Shown here: piece after piece, positions 45,896-57,368 of the stretch
How the letters are laid out: each line of letters begins with the position of its first letter
Position numbering within the stretch: the stretch's first letter is position 1
From: Beverwykella pulmonaria
Taxonomy: Eukaryota; Ascomycota; Dothideomycetes; Pleosporales; Melanommataceae
Direction of reading: 5' to 3'
NCBI GenBank assembly: GCA_001599595.1
Contig: BCHH01000001.1
Span: forward strand, 4,183,068-4,247,067
DNA length: 64,000 nt
Position numbers and translations under genes: made by a program
The notes under the pieces: model-generated
What the model saw: only the letters and a program-made list of their open reading frames with translations
Told to the model about the DNA's origin: nothing
Databases searched by the model: none

Positions 45896-46800
45896 TCTAG
45901 ATGAATTTACCAAACAACTTACAGCCTTGACAAATTCTCCCCCTCACGACCTGAAAGAAATGAAAATTAGAGCAGCGCGCAACCAACCCAAAGAGGGGCT
46001 CAAAAACCCGCGTAAAGCTGCCGCACGGTTCATGTTTGGTGTAACTATTCCCAAAGTTTCTTCCTGGGATTGCGCCTAACCTCTGGCAGGGGTGTGAAGG
46101 CATTGCCCTTTGATTGGCGATTTATATCAAGCTGATTGATATTTGTGTTGTTGCAGAGGCACCTGTGACGGCTCAGAAATTGGCGGAGAGACGGGAGCAG
46201 ATGTCCAGCTTGGTATTCGAGTTATGAGGATGCTCGCCGCTACAGCGCTCTTTGAAGAAGCTGGCCAGAAATCCTATCTTGCGAATCCTATTTTGCGAAT
46301 CCTATTTTGCGAATCCTCGCACGGCAGCCTATGTTAATAGATCTCCTCTTCGCGAAGGTGTGACACGGTATTTCAGGTCATCTAAGCTCACCGCCATGGG
46401 AAACTTGCCCGGACTACTTTGTCACCAGAAGATACAAGAACCCCGATGATGCAAACAATGGCCCGTTCCAATTTGCGCACAACACGGACCAACACTACTT
46501 CCACTGGCTCTCAGCAAAGCCCTATCTTCAGCATACATTCAATATTGCGATGACCGTACAGCAAGCCAATCGAGGGCAGCAATGATTCGAGTTCTATCCA
46601 GTGCAAAAAAAGCTCCGCGTGGACAGCCCTTCGAAGACTTTCTCGTAGACATCGGTGGGGTTGGAAATACGTGGCACGTGAAACCAAGGATTTTGTGCCA
46701 GGCTCGGGGACGCTTTTTGAGATTAGGTTGAAAGCGTAGTTGGGGCCACATAGGGTCCTCGCCACTTCTCTCGATATTAGAGCTGAATCAAGACGAACAC
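45896..46800 (+). pseudogene. Broken O-methyltransferase (sterigmatocystin OMT-like)
   Basis: Read on the plus strand, this is a decayed SAM-dependent O-methyltransferase of the kind used in fungal secondary metabolism. Blocks in order: LTNSPPHDLKEMKIRAA, ENP-like LKNPRKAAARFMFGV, APVTAQKLAE, ETGADVQLGIRVMRMLAAT, TAAYVNRSPLREGVT, KNPDDANNGPFQFAHNTDQ, HYFHWLSAKPYLQHTFN, FEFYPVQKKL and FLVDIGG (the SAM-motif start). Lesions: several frame changes, a TGA before FEFYP, stops in the first part, and an expansion of a 14-base unit (TATTTTGCGAATCC-like, about 46262-46318) inside the coding region. No partner biosynthetic genes were found, so the locus looks like a solitary or stranded remnant. Confidence 0.65.
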
Positions 46801-48306
46801 GGCACATAAGTGCGTACGAAATGATCTTGAGTTGGACAATTTATCCGGAGTCCGAACTGCACTTATGTATATTGCGGCACAGCAGCTGGAGGATGCTCGT
46901 GTAACTCTAAAAGCACCGAGATCTCAGATTCATCTCCGTATTGTGAATTGGAGAAATTGCTGTTGCGTTGGAAGAAACGTTTAAAAATGAAACCTTCGTG
47001 TTGCCAAGACGTTTGATGGACACGTGATAAGGTGAAAGTGAAAACAGAGGGTAGGCAATTGTCTTTGATCGCCATCTCCACCTGAGTACACTATTCACCA
47101 CAATCGTCAATTTGAAAGCCCTGCTCGCATCGAGGCCTTTTCGCTAACACTGATCAGGATATCCAGACCAGGTCGCAAGTCCACACATGTTTATAATGGC
47201 CGAACTATCTGAGTGGGGCGTAGTTGTAAGAAAGGTGCTGAAGTTCGCTAAGGCGGTATAGACCTAGCAGTAGCATGGCACGCGTGCGGAGCTCCTGTCA
47301 GGTAGTGGAAAAACTTCGTAGAAATTTCGGCAGATCAAAAGCCCCAGGAAAGATGTTGGTGGTTTAAAACGTGTGGCCAAGGAAAGATGCGAAAGAGGAA
47401 GTGAACCGGTTTGGGCTCGCAATATTAGAGCAGAACACGTTTAGTACGCGCGCTGAACTATTGTTTGATGACGCGGATAGATATCTAGAAGCGCCGGCAG
47501 ACGCATAGATCTACGTTGAGAAAAACAAAGAGTATGATGGTGGGAATCAGCCTCCCAAATGCGTGTTTAGCCGCTAGGGACAGTGCATATATTACTCCAA
47601 CAGTATCAAAGATCGTCAGGAGCAAGTTGAGCACTCCAAAGGCATCTCCAATCGATGGGAACAAGTTATTTATGGCAAAAAGGCACATTGATCACCGGGG
47701 ACGGTATGAACACTCAAGCGCCAACAATTGTCGTAGGGGACAATTCGGATACTTTCAACGCGATGGCGAGAGGGAAGAAGAAAATGTGCTCAGAAATGTA
47801 GTGGCTGCTCGCGGAAAAAGCGACGCCTCGCGTGATGAAACGCTAGAAGAGTGCTGAATCGACACTTACCTAGTGCGATTGCATGAGCAGAGAGGGCGCG
47901 AATATGACTCGCGATTAAAATTATATCTCTTGTGCAATATGGTGGCTTCAGCCGAAACAATGATGAATTCATGACAGAAAAAGAGGTGGAAGCATGAATA
48001 TACAGAGATGGAGGATGAGGTCGATTTTTAGGTTGCTACTAAGCTTTTAAGACGTTTCATATAGCATCTCACGAAGAACAAAGAATGCCAAGAGTAAAAG
48101 CCGCCTTCCATTTTTTTTTATCAAACCCCCCTAAACCTAATGCAAAAAACGATGCGAATATGGGAATATTTACAAGAACAAAATCGTAACCTTCATAACG
48201 AAGTGAGACCAGTCATAGCAAAGTGTGTGACTTGTCACGAAGAATGAATGACACCAAACCGAACCATGAAGTTTTCCGCGCTCCATGACTAGTGTAAACA
48301 CACCAC
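46801..48306. other. Intergenic region, nothing recognised
   Basis: About 1.5 kb with only short frames. A 67-codon minus frame at 47485-47688 is hydrophobic (two possible TM segments), but it has no start context or partner exon. No repeat was recognised. Confidence 0.3.
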
Positions 48307-49197
48307 TTAAGAAGAGAAATCCTTTGCGTGCCTGCGAGCCTTCTTGCTGCTCAAGGCGGCAGCGATAGCAGAGGGAACGGCAGGACCAGCAGCGTCGGCG
48401 AAGGTCTTATCGGCCTGGTGCCAGTAGAGATCCCACTGCAGAAGCGCATCAGACGCATGGTAAAGCTCAGTGCCCTTGGTACCAGCGGGCACCTCAGCGC
48501 CATCTTGGCCGCCAGTGACCTTGATGTTGAAGGCCTGGGGCCAGAATTGGCGGTTTGCAACATCACCATTGTTGTGGATGGACATGACCTCAGTACGCAG
48601 CACATAGTTGCCGCTGGGGATGTCGCTGGGGATGGTGATGGTTTGCTTGTTGCCATTGTCGTAGAAGATGGCGTCGGTGCCCCAGTAGCCAGACTGCTCT
48701 TGCGGCGCACCCTGAGAGTAACGACCGTCACGGTAGTCGATCAGAGCGTTGTCGTGGATCTTGAAGAACTCCAGAGCGGTCTTGTCGACGTCCTTGCAGT
48801 CACCGTTGCAGGGGGCGAGGTAGGTGGTAGTCCAGCCGTGGTGGCTGCAGTCCCAGCCCTCCTCGCCTGCGTCGCACTCTCCCGTGTGGTGCCACTTGAA
48901 GGTGACATCCGATCCCGCGGGGACGGGAGCCGTGTAGGGCGATGGGGAGGCATCTATGTGGGCGATGATATCGGGGTTGTCGAGTTGGTCACCGTAGACG
49001 GGCTGGTAGCCCCAACCTTGGTTGGTCCACCAAGCTGGCGAGTTGTTTCCGGGGTCTACCTTGGAGCCCTGGTAGTAACCGGGGTAGGTAACGCCGCCAG
49101 CTTCGAATTCTTCGACAGCGGTGTGGCCGGCCACATTGTACATGAGTGCCGCAACAAGGGCAAGAGTGTTGGTGATCTTGGACATGGCGGGGGACAT
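48307..49197 (-). CDS. AA9-type lytic polysaccharide monooxygenase-like secreted protein
   Basis: A copper oxidase that would cleave cellulose or other beta-glucans outside the cell. The product is 296 aa, single exon. The signal peptide ends before His25 (VAGHTAVEEF), giving the N-terminal His of the copper histidine brace. The second His is in CSHHGWTTTYLAPCNGDC (about residues 117-134), and other marks are GDQLDNPDIIAHID, VTFKWHHTGEC and IPSGNYVLRTEVMSIHN. The usual QFYPQC motif, which supplies the axial Tyr, reads NRQFWPQAF here: Trp219 for Tyr and Ala for Cys. The C-terminus has no cellulose-binding module and ends in a basic KKARRHAKD. It may be a divergent AA9 or a related copper-binding family with altered chemistry. 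The alternative start four codons in is equally good. Confidence 0.78.
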   Translation of the reverse strand: MSPAMSKITNTLALVAALMYNVAGHTAVEEFEAGGVTYPGYYQGSKVDPGNNSPAWWTNQGWGYQPVYGDQLDNPDIIAHIDASPSPYTAPVPAGSDVTFKWHHTGECDAGEEGWDCSHHGWTTTYLAPCNGDCKDVDKTALEFFKIHDNALIDYRDGRYSQGAPQEQSGYWGTDAIFYDNGNKQTITIPSDIPSGNYVLRTEVMSIHNNGDVANRQFWPQAFNIKVTGGQDGAEVPAGTKGTELYHASDALLQWDLYWHQADKTFADAAGPAVPSAIAAALSSKKARRHAKDFSS

Positions 49198-52100
49198 GAT
49201 TGCTCTTGTGTGTGGTAGTGGGTAATTGGCTAGATGGATTGCTTGGGAAAAGATGGAAGGATGGGAATGGTTGGTAGTGAAAGACTGTGGGGCAGCAACT
49301 AGCGCCGGGCTATTGAAATGAGTGAAGGAGTAACTGGCAAAGAACGACAGTGAGTGACCGTTGAGGCTGGGTGATCAACGAGAGAGCGATGGGACAGCAG
49401 GCTTTTGTATTCGGCCATAATTGCGGCGGACGCGCGCGGCTTACCGTCAGCGTCCGCGCAGGTCAAAGGGGTGTGCGCAGCGGCGGCAGCGTGGCTTACC
49501 TGCCTCATCGTCATGAGTGGTTGCCATTGCGGGATCCGGGAAGGGTCACAGCGCTAACGTAGGCTAATGTAGGTACGAAGGAGCTTGCCTTTAGTCACAG
49601 AAACAAGTTTCTTCCTATCGATAGCACAGCATGCGCGCCATACCGAGAAGGATCGCGGGGTCTGACCGAGGCGTGCCCAGCGCCAGAAGCCTATGTAGCC
49701 ACATGGCAACCCCAAAGTCCGCCGTGTGTACGGCCCCGTATTGTGCGAACAGCGTGCGTCGGCGTCCGAGATTCGTCAATTCTTCGTGTCTTCGTGATTT
49801 TGCGGCTGTCGTGGGCAGGCGCGTTTTCATCTTAGCAACATTGACTCATTAGCGCTTGAGCGAATCATGATTTCGTTTTGCGTTTCATTTTATCTTCTCC
49901 CCGCGAGGTTTCTGCGATCGACAGGAACAGGGCTAGGATGCAGGGGAGATGACGGCCGGCTGGCCGCACAGTCAGCGCCACTGTTTCAGCCTTCATTTGA
50001 GGTCCCGAACGAGAAAAACTCAGCATCCTCCCCTAAGCGAAAGCGGAATCAAGGGGGGCGTGTTTACCCATTTCATCCCGAATGGTGGTGTCGCAGTACC
50101 CGTGGCTACAGAGAATGTGATGGAATGTACACAGCCAACCCTTGTGCCATTTTCGAGTCCGCGTTTAGTATTCCGTCACAGTCAGAAAAGTGTTGGTGTG
50201 GTCCGCCATGTATTGCTCCATGCGCAGATGGTGCGCCTCGTTGTTCGAAGATATGCACGTTAGAGTCTGCAAAATGAATGAGGTGAGAAAACATCATACC
50301 AGCGTACGACCTCGCGAGTAACGTTCGCTTCCAAGTTCGAATCACGAATTCGTCCATGTGGGTTGTACCCTGCGTCGTCTCGCTTCCCGCTATCCGACGC
50401 GCTGGATATTTCCGACCAACAGCCAAGCGACGAGTGTGTGACATGGAGCCCAATCAATCTGCGTGGTTGACATTAAGCAGTTGTTGAGCTGTTGTTGATC
50501 AACCACTGCAGGGCCGGGCTAAGCGGGCCGGGCTAAGCGGGCCGGGCTAAGCGGGCCCCGCTACATCAAAAATCCACGCCTCTGCAACTACTCAAACTCT
50601 CCACATAGTAAGGCTAGCCATAAACTTTACCGCCTAGCACATATCCCCACTCAAGGACGTCTTGCCACCCTCTTTGGAAGGCCGGGCGCCTCGACAACCG
50701 AGCAACCCATTTGCTGCCTGGCTGAATCGGGCGCCTGTTGTCAAAACTCCCAACCGGCAGTCTCAGCTACCCAAAGCCATCACAGATACCTAATTATAAA
50801 AGACCGTCGCTAGCAAGAGGAGCAACCCCTCATGCATTTATGCTGTTTGCGGTCGCGTGAGAAGAATAAATTCGCAAGGGGTTGAGCATTCTTCGAAATG
50901 AATGAATCGAAGCTCCGCTAAGTGCACATAATGGACGAAATTCCAAATCAAGACCATAAGTTTCCAGCAACGCTACTGTTGTTGGTGAACTAGTTGTTCT
51001 CCGGTACTGAAGAGAGACAACGTGCGCTTAAAGCCGAACTTCTGCGATTGCATCGAGACGCCCGATCTTCTGACTATTGGAGGAAGTTGGGCTTTCAGAC
51101 AGCCGTATTCCATTTCATACAGTGTGTGGCTGAAGGTGTGGGCAGTATTACTTTGTAACAGGCCTAGATGCACTACTCACGAAGCGCATACACCCCGAGC
51201 TGACCCTCCTGCCTAACACAAGCCCCCCAATAGTCCGAGAGTCATGCGCGTTTCCTCATTAGGCGATTCCCATAAAGCAGGCGTGAATAAGTTAAAAGAA
51301 AAGGCGTGCACAGGCTGCACGGGGATGTGAACTAGATTTCGTAACATCTTTATGGGCTATAGTGGTGGGTTTTTGTCGTAGTTTCTGTTCTAATTTTGAG
51401 TAATTTTGGCTGGAATTGGAGACTGGCGGCGCACGTGGCTCTCAAACTTGTTGCGTTTACTAGGATAGGTATGAGTATTTTCGCATTCCTGTGCAGAAGA
51501 AAAAATAGTTTATTGCAGACGAACCTACACCACATCTCTCCTTGGGGTTAATCAAACGGGTGTCGCACTATCTATTCACCAGACATTCGAGATCCAAACA
51601 CTCGCTTCCCAGACAGAGAAATCCTTCTTCGAGTCTCCGAGCCGGCAGTGTAGCGCATACTATTGTGTAATTCCTCCAGTTTACAACTGAGAAAATCCCA
51701 AACCCCGTCTATGGTGGAGAAACGGAGAAGTCAACTTTCGGACCGACGGACATGTACGAAAAGATTAAGGCCGGATTCCAAGGAATCTGCCATTGCCACA
51801 TTGGCCGAAGGCAAAGAGCGCTCAATCGATTCCTGGAGAGGAGGCATTGGTTGGATGGAAAATTTCAAAACGGCGTCGTGCAGCTTGTTTGTTACTCAAG
51901 CTCGGCGACCTCAAAAGCCACGCCATTCGGAGTAAGAGTACCCCTCTTTTCGACCCTTCCGGACTATCTTGCCCCGTCTTCGATGGTGCGGCTAAGGCGA
52001 GACAACGCCATCTTTTGACGCCCCCCACCATACTGCCAAGCACCATGTCAGTCGCAAACCCACTCCAGCTACATGCACCTTGCTCCTCACTTTCAAGCTT

Positions 52101-52514
52101 CCTTTTGATATTACCCTAAGCAAGATTTCAGTTCATCATACAGAACTGCACTTCCCAATGCTCGGTTTCTAATGAGACATTGGGTTGAGAATCGGATTTT
52201 CTGCTCGCTTGCTGAAGAGGGCTGTGGATGAGAGCCGGGACAATTTGCTTGCAGACGTTGATCAGTGTGGAGACAACTAGTGAAAACCTATTTGATGAGA
52301 CCTTTAGACAAAAGAAATGGTGCTCTGCATGGTGATGAAAGCAAGGTCCGTGTGGACGGTTCGTATTTATGGGGAGAGTCTAGTTTGGGTTAAGAAAATG
52401 TGAGAGCCAGCAAGGATTAGAACGTTTACTGGACACTGGAGAGCCTATCGAGAGAAATGCTGAAGAGTCCTCCCTCATATTACAGCTACTCCAACATGGT
52501 AAAATATGCAATGT
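49198..52514. other. Long gene-poor region with a GC-rich tandem repeat
   Basis: About 3.3 kb without a recognised gene. It contains a perfect 14-bp tandem repeat (see separate entry). Around 51690-52120 several overlapping plus frames of 74-108 codons look weakly protein-like (GICHCHIGRRQRALNRFLERRHW), but no family or complete gene could be made. The left end should hold the AA9 promoter. Confidence 0.35.
50511..50552. repeat. 14-bp GC-rich tandem repeat, three copies
   Basis: Three exact head-to-tail copies of GGGCCGGGCTAAGC, followed by a partial copy GGGCCCCGCT. It lies in otherwise average-composition intergenic DNA. It is probably a small minisatellite; no function can be inferred. 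Confidence 0.9.
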
Positions 52515-53777
52515 TCATTTCTTGTCCGTAGAAATAGCAATGCCAATCTCCTTCCGCACTACTTTGTCATAATAGTCCAGTCCCAGTTCTTCTTCGGGAA
52601 TCTCGTCCAGTTCCATTGTGTCGTTCCCCGTTCGGGTGCCACCGAGGCTCTTCTCTCGAGCATCGTGTTGGGACCAGCAGCCTACTGAGTAATTGCTTTT
52701 GTCGAATCGGGCTCCCGTCGACCATTGAGTGAACCCATCGTGGTGAGTAGAAGAGTCTAGTCTCTTTGAGGTGAGGGAAGTGTGTATATCCCGGATCAAT
52801 GGACGCAGGACGGGAATGCACTGCACCATGATGGTGCCTGTAATTTCGGATGAGTACCAGATGTTAGACATGGCGTTCCGCCAAAAGTACCACTCGTCTT
52901 TTCCGTTGTCGTCCTCCTTCCAGCCAGTTCTTACGGCAGCTACAATGGCGACGACCATGCCCTGCGAAAGCGACTATGTTAGTTGAATTCTTTGGCCAGG
53001 CAAATAGAAGTTGAATGCTTACCAGACTCATAGTGACGCAAAGACCAATCTTTTCCTTCCTCCGCATGTCCAAGTTCCAGGTAATGAACCACGGGAACAT
53101 GGCAAACACGAAATCCATTATAATGTTGTACACTAACCTTGCATTCAGTCAACTGCCCAAGAGCGACGAAGAGCTCAAGATCCACTCACCATTCCCTCCT
53201 TCCTTGAAATCTTCGCGGAAGGTCCAGCCAATGCAAAAGTCCAACCGGTACCAATTCTGGTAGCTCGACTTGCCGCAGACCTTTGCCCACTGAAAGATGA
53301 CCTTCAACACCATGTAGAGATTCATTGAGCCAATGCAGAACCACAAGATCCAACGCGGCCAGCCTTTGCACAACTTCAACAGCGTCACTGCGAACGCCGT
53401 CTTGGTCAAAGACTGCCCTACCAAGGTCCCACACGATGATACGTTGATAAGGATGTGCATGCGGTCATCCCATTTGTCGGCCACATAGCCGGTAGCATAT
53501 TCCACGGAAATGAGGCTGTTATTGGCCGTTAGGACCAGCTGTGCTTCAGTTAGAACTCGCCCCATACTACTACACTACTAGACTGCGCACTTACCCAGGA
53601 GACAAGAAGAATATAGTCATCGTACCATAGCCCATGGCGTCGAGTGATCTTGATCCAGACTCGCAGCGCAAGCAACACGGTTGCGCCGGCGAAAAGTGAC
53701 CACAGGCCAGCGTTGAGCTCCTTCTCTGGATTGACATAAACGTGGGTTGAATCGTCGTGAGACCGTGGGGACCACAT
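52515..53777 (-). CDS. SAT4/rhodopsin-like integral membrane protein
   Basis: A seven-TM protein of the fungal rhodopsin/PTH11-like superfamily (Pfam SAT4 family), with possible sensing roles; no ligand is known. The proposed model is complement(join(52515..52961,53023..53132,53190..53538,53595..53777)), 362 aa. Introns are 61, 57 and 56 nt with GTAAGC/CGCAG, GTGAGT/GTTAG and GTAAGT/ACAG borders. Family marks: an N-terminal WSLFAGATVLLALRVWIKITRR, DDYILLVSW, the GQSLTKTAFAVTLLKL segment, WCRxDFC-like QNWYRLDFCIGWTF, VYNIIMDFVFAMFPWFITWNLDMRRKEKIGLCVTMSLGMVV, and IWYSSEITGTIMVQCIPVLRPL. The cytosolic C-terminal tail of about 90 residues is acidic near the end. There is no CFEM domain. It is assigned to the family with good confidence. 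Confidence 0.88.
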
Positions 53778-55652
53778 CGTCCCATACTGGCCCGGGCCTC
53801 AGAAACAAAACAAAACCGAAGAAAAAAATCCAAATAGGAAAGTATGAAGCCGTGAAAGCATAATGAAAGGGCAATCTTAGAGAATATGATATACCCTTAC
53901 GAGTGGATTTCTGAAACAAGTGGTGGAACAACTATGGGGACCCTCGCGGCCATGTGGTACCAGGTTGGTGGTATGCTCCGAGAACGTGAACCAAACTCAT
54001 TACGCCCGAAGCCGAAGGTGGCTTAGTGACTGCGCCGCTCGTCTGATTGGTCCAGAAATTGAGGGCGCATTCGGCGACAGCTCTGGGACGTTGAAAACGT
54101 GGGGCTTTTCCTGGGCGTGCTAGCCGCAAATACACGTGGTGTATTACTCTGGCAAGGGTGTCGGTGAACTGATGACGCGCGGTGCGGAATCAGGTTACCG
54201 GAAATGAGGGCACTCGACCCGCGTATAAAGATCTGATAGGTGTGACGCAAACCTTTGACCCAAAGTCGGGATATCAATAAATCTTCGGCCCTACGACACA
54301 GCGGTAAATCCGTCGCTATCCGGGAAATTCATGTCTGCAAAGTCACACTGGGTTCCCTCCTTGGAATTACCCGTTTGGGACCACTCGTCTCAAACTACCC
54401 GTTTTAGAACTGCCCTGGAACTCTTCTGCGACTCCTCTCTTGAAACTCGACACCTAGAAACTGACTCTTGGAACGGCCTATCTGACACTTCTATCTTGGA
54501 ACTTCCCTTGGGAACGTAAACTCTCGGAACTCCCCTAAAACGTCTCTGTTAGAACTGCCCTCCTTCTACTCATCTCTTTAGACTCCCCTCCTGAGCTGCC
54601 CATCGTTAATCGGCACGGATATCAATAAACACCACCGTCAGTGCCACAATCTTCCAATAAATCAGTTCTGAGGTTTTACTTGTTCGGAAACTTGAAGTCT
54701 TACCTTTTTGTTTATATGCAGTGTCAATGCTTAACGCTATTTCACATGGCAATACCGGGCAGACACGGTGGAGTAATGTGAAGCTTAATTCGTCCTCTTG
54801 CTCTTTTATCTTTGTCAGATTTGCTTCGATGAATAAGTTTAGAATTTAATCAGCACCACGGTCGTGATGCATTTTCTGTCCCCAAAGCTAGCGTGCAGGT
54901 TTCTGTCGTTGCAAGTTCGAACCCACGACACAACCTCTGCTATTCCATCCTCTCATAATATCATATGCAAAGTTTAGCTGAGCCACACAGAAGAAATGTC
55001 AGCCGTGTTAAAATGACGCACATGAACTTGATCGCAAATTTCTGCTTGCAACAGGCCCCGTTATGGGCTTGCAATTAATATTTCAGATCACTCTATGACT
55101 GTAAATATCCTAGACTGCTTTAAACCAATATATTTGTGCAAAAAGTCTTGCTAAGACTATTCTCATCATGAAGATGACACTGTCTGGGATTCTGTCGAAT
55201 TTGCCATGAATAAAGAATCTTAATTTTGGACATTTTTGCGATAGATCTTAGCACTAACAGAATGATGCTTCGTCTTGAGTTGGTTATGGGGCAACCTGTT
55301 GACAGATAAACGCGAATACAACATAAATACACATTAGGGCATCGCACACAGCAGTTTGTCGAGGCCTAAAAGTGAATTGCCACGTACCATATCCCTTATC
55401 TTTAAGCCGATTCCCGTAGATCTAAACCTTGTTCCCAGAGAGTTTCAGTATTCCCCACACCTCGGGGTGAACTACCCCGGAAGAGTCTGCTGCAAGCCAC
55501 AACGTCAACGGCCTTGCGTCGATCGCTGTCGGAAGATATTCTCGCGAATTTCACACAGGCTGGCATTGCACGAATATGTTATATACTGTACATGCGTATC
55601 TTCGCAGTGCAACTTCATCTTTGACGTAGAAAACGCTGAATACTTCCCCAAA
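53778..55652. other. Gene-poor region with degenerate short repeats
   Basis: About 1.9 kb. From about 54340 to 54600 the sequence is a degenerate array of short units such as GGAACTCCC, GAAACTCG and GGAACTTCCC, each about 10-20 bases. No gene was recognised. A GTTCGAACCC sequence at about 54906-54915 recalls a tRNA T-loop, but no A-box or stems match. Confidence 0.35.
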
Positions 55653-56799
55653 ATGCCTCTCTGGAAGCATAACTTGCGTTGGGAAACCACTCATCTACGC
55701 TGTTACTGCAGCATCATGCTAGGCTTTTTTGCTGCTTGGATATGACCAAGGTTCGACAGTCCTTCCTACATTCAACACCACAACACATCCTTACAAACAA
55801 TGAGAAGGCTAAAACTCCACGACTAGGCACCATGGCCGGCATCATTGGAGCCGACAACCGCTTCGGGCGCGACTTCTAACAGCCTGATCCCAAAATGCAA
55901 GGCAACATCACCGCTCTCTACTATATCGGCTGTGTGCTCGGAAGTATCTTCTGCTACTTCATCGGTGAGCGGCTCGGTCGACGAACAATGTTCATCACTG
56001 GCGGATCGATAATGATAGTTAGCACCGCTATTCTCGCTGGATCAACTACAATTGTACAGCTCATCATTGGACGAATTGTCACCGGCATCGGCAACGGAAT
56101 GAATTCGTCGACGGCCCCGGTATACCTCACCCAATGTGCGCCGCCATCGTACCGCGGAGCGCTATTGACGCTTCAGGGCACGGTGACGATTCTGGGTGTT
56201 GTGATTGCGTATTGGTTGGATTATGGGACGAGTTTCACTGAGTCGTCGCTGCAATGGCGGTTCCCCCTCGCTTTCCAAGCTGTCTTCGCCGTCCTTCTCA
56301 TCATACAGATCATCGGGCTTCCGGAGATACCGCGTTGGCTCGTGCAGCACGATAGGTATGAGGAAGCTCGCGCTGTGACTGCTGCGCTCGAGGATAAAGA
56401 CTTGGATGATGCGACGGTCAACGACACGATTCTGGATATCCTCATTGGGCTCGAGGAAGAGCAGAAGGGCGGGCCGTTCAGCGTCAAGGAGCTCTTCGCA
56501 TGGGGCGGGACGCAAAATCTCAGACGGCTACTCATCATTATTTCGATTCAGCTCCCTCAGCAGTTCAGTGGATCAAATATGTGTTGGAGTCTGAACTCAG
56601 CCACCTCGCCTTACATGGAGTTCTTTTAGTTCTTTGTATCTACATGTATAGAAGCAGGTAGACTGTCTCCGTAGTAGGAAGCATCGCATCTGTCTATTAA
56701 TATGATCAACTATTACGCCCCGGTTATCTTTCAGAATAGCATGAGTATGAGTCGGAATATGTCATTGATTCTGGGTGGGGCGGCGCAGTGCACTTATCT
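55653..56799 (+). pseudogene. MFS sugar transporter, N-terminal half (broken)
   Basis: A hexose-type MFS transporter relic. Order of blocks: MPLWKHNL, GKPLIYAVTAASC, AFLLLGYDQG, MAGIIGADNRFGRDF, QPDPKMQGNITALYYIGCVLGSI, GERLGRRTMFITGG, IGRIVTGIGNGMNSSTAPVYLTQCAPPSYRGALL, WRFPLAFQAVFA, GLPEIPRWLV, QQFSGSN, MINYYAPVIFQNS, ILGGAAQCTYL. Lesions: an extra T near 55678, a TAG after AASC, a TAA before QPDP (55877-55879), and about 115 bases inserted inside the N-M pair of SGSNMIN (about 56579-56700). An 82-nt intron (GTTCGAC to GACTAG) fits between YDQ and GTMAG. Homology stops exactly where a 31-bp minisatellite begins; the missing C-terminal half is found at about 63.3 kb. Confidence 0.85.
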
Positions 56800-56923
56800 C
56801 GGAAAGAAAAGGCCCTAGGGGAAATCTACCCGGAAAGTAGAGGTCCTAGGGAAATGTCCCTCGGAAAGTAGAGGTCCTAGGAAAATTTCCCTAGGAAAGT
56901 GGAAGTCCTAGGAAAGTTTCCCT
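56800..56923. repeat. 31-bp minisatellite at the transporter break
   Basis: Four head-to-tail units of 31 bases start at about 56800, 56831, 56862 and 56893. Units 2 and 3 share CGGAAAGTAGAGGTCCTAGG exactly, and units 1 and 4 are more diverged. Each unit contains CCTAGG or a near match and a purine-rich arm complementary to its pyrimidine end, so units can fold back on themselves. It marks the left edge of the presumed insertion. Confidence 0.9.
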
Positions 56924-57368
56924 TGGAAGAAAGGGTACAGAAATAGTCCCTAGTTACGCCGTTTTAGGAGTTAGAACCCTAAAGATACCCTCTTTTTATG
57001 TTATCTACATGCCAGATTTAGTATCTTTTGTAATTTTAGATTCTGCGCGCCATAAATTTCAAGGGACCTGAAATAGACCCCTTTCAATATTGTTGGTTTC
57101 ACAGGGCTATTGCAATAGCAACAAAGGGGGTTCTAAGCAAAGTATTGATTCGTGTATCTGTCTCTCTGAGGTGAGGCTCAGGAGGTTGTATCATCTCTTT
57201 GCCGCCAAGCGTCGCTAGTGTCTCATGTGATAAACACGTGATCACAACATCACCACGTGATCACCACGTTCGATATATATATTCCAACAAATATCAACAC
57301 TACTTAAATTCCTTCAAACCAGCACGTTCTTTCAGTTGTCTATCCATATCTTCAACTCCGTCGCCTTA
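56924..57368 (+). promoter_or_regulatory. Upstream region with CACGTG boxes and TATA box
   Basis: Two CACGTGATCA sequences (57235-57244 and 57254-57263) separated by 9 bases, with a third half-site CACGTT directly after, are candidate bHLH/E-box sites. A TATATATATT element follows at about 57273-57282, about 90 bases before the ATG of the ferritin-like gene. The layout is that of a small fungal promoter. The 270 bases before it show nothing recognisable. Confidence 0.45.

Noticed and set aside
47485..47688. Short hydrophobic minus-strand frame, possible transporter fragment
   Set aside because: Too short, with no family motif and no extension on either side.
48328..49218. 296-codon plus-strand frame, Val/Gly-rich
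   Set aside because: It is the exact antisense shadow of the AA9-like gene.
51663..52119. Cluster of plus-strand frames of 88-108 codons
   Set aside because: Three frames overlap with similar quality; none could be linked to a family or completed by splicing.
54850..54930. Possible tRNA gene because of GTTCGAACCC
   Set aside because: No matching A-box, acceptor stem or anticodon arm could be folded.
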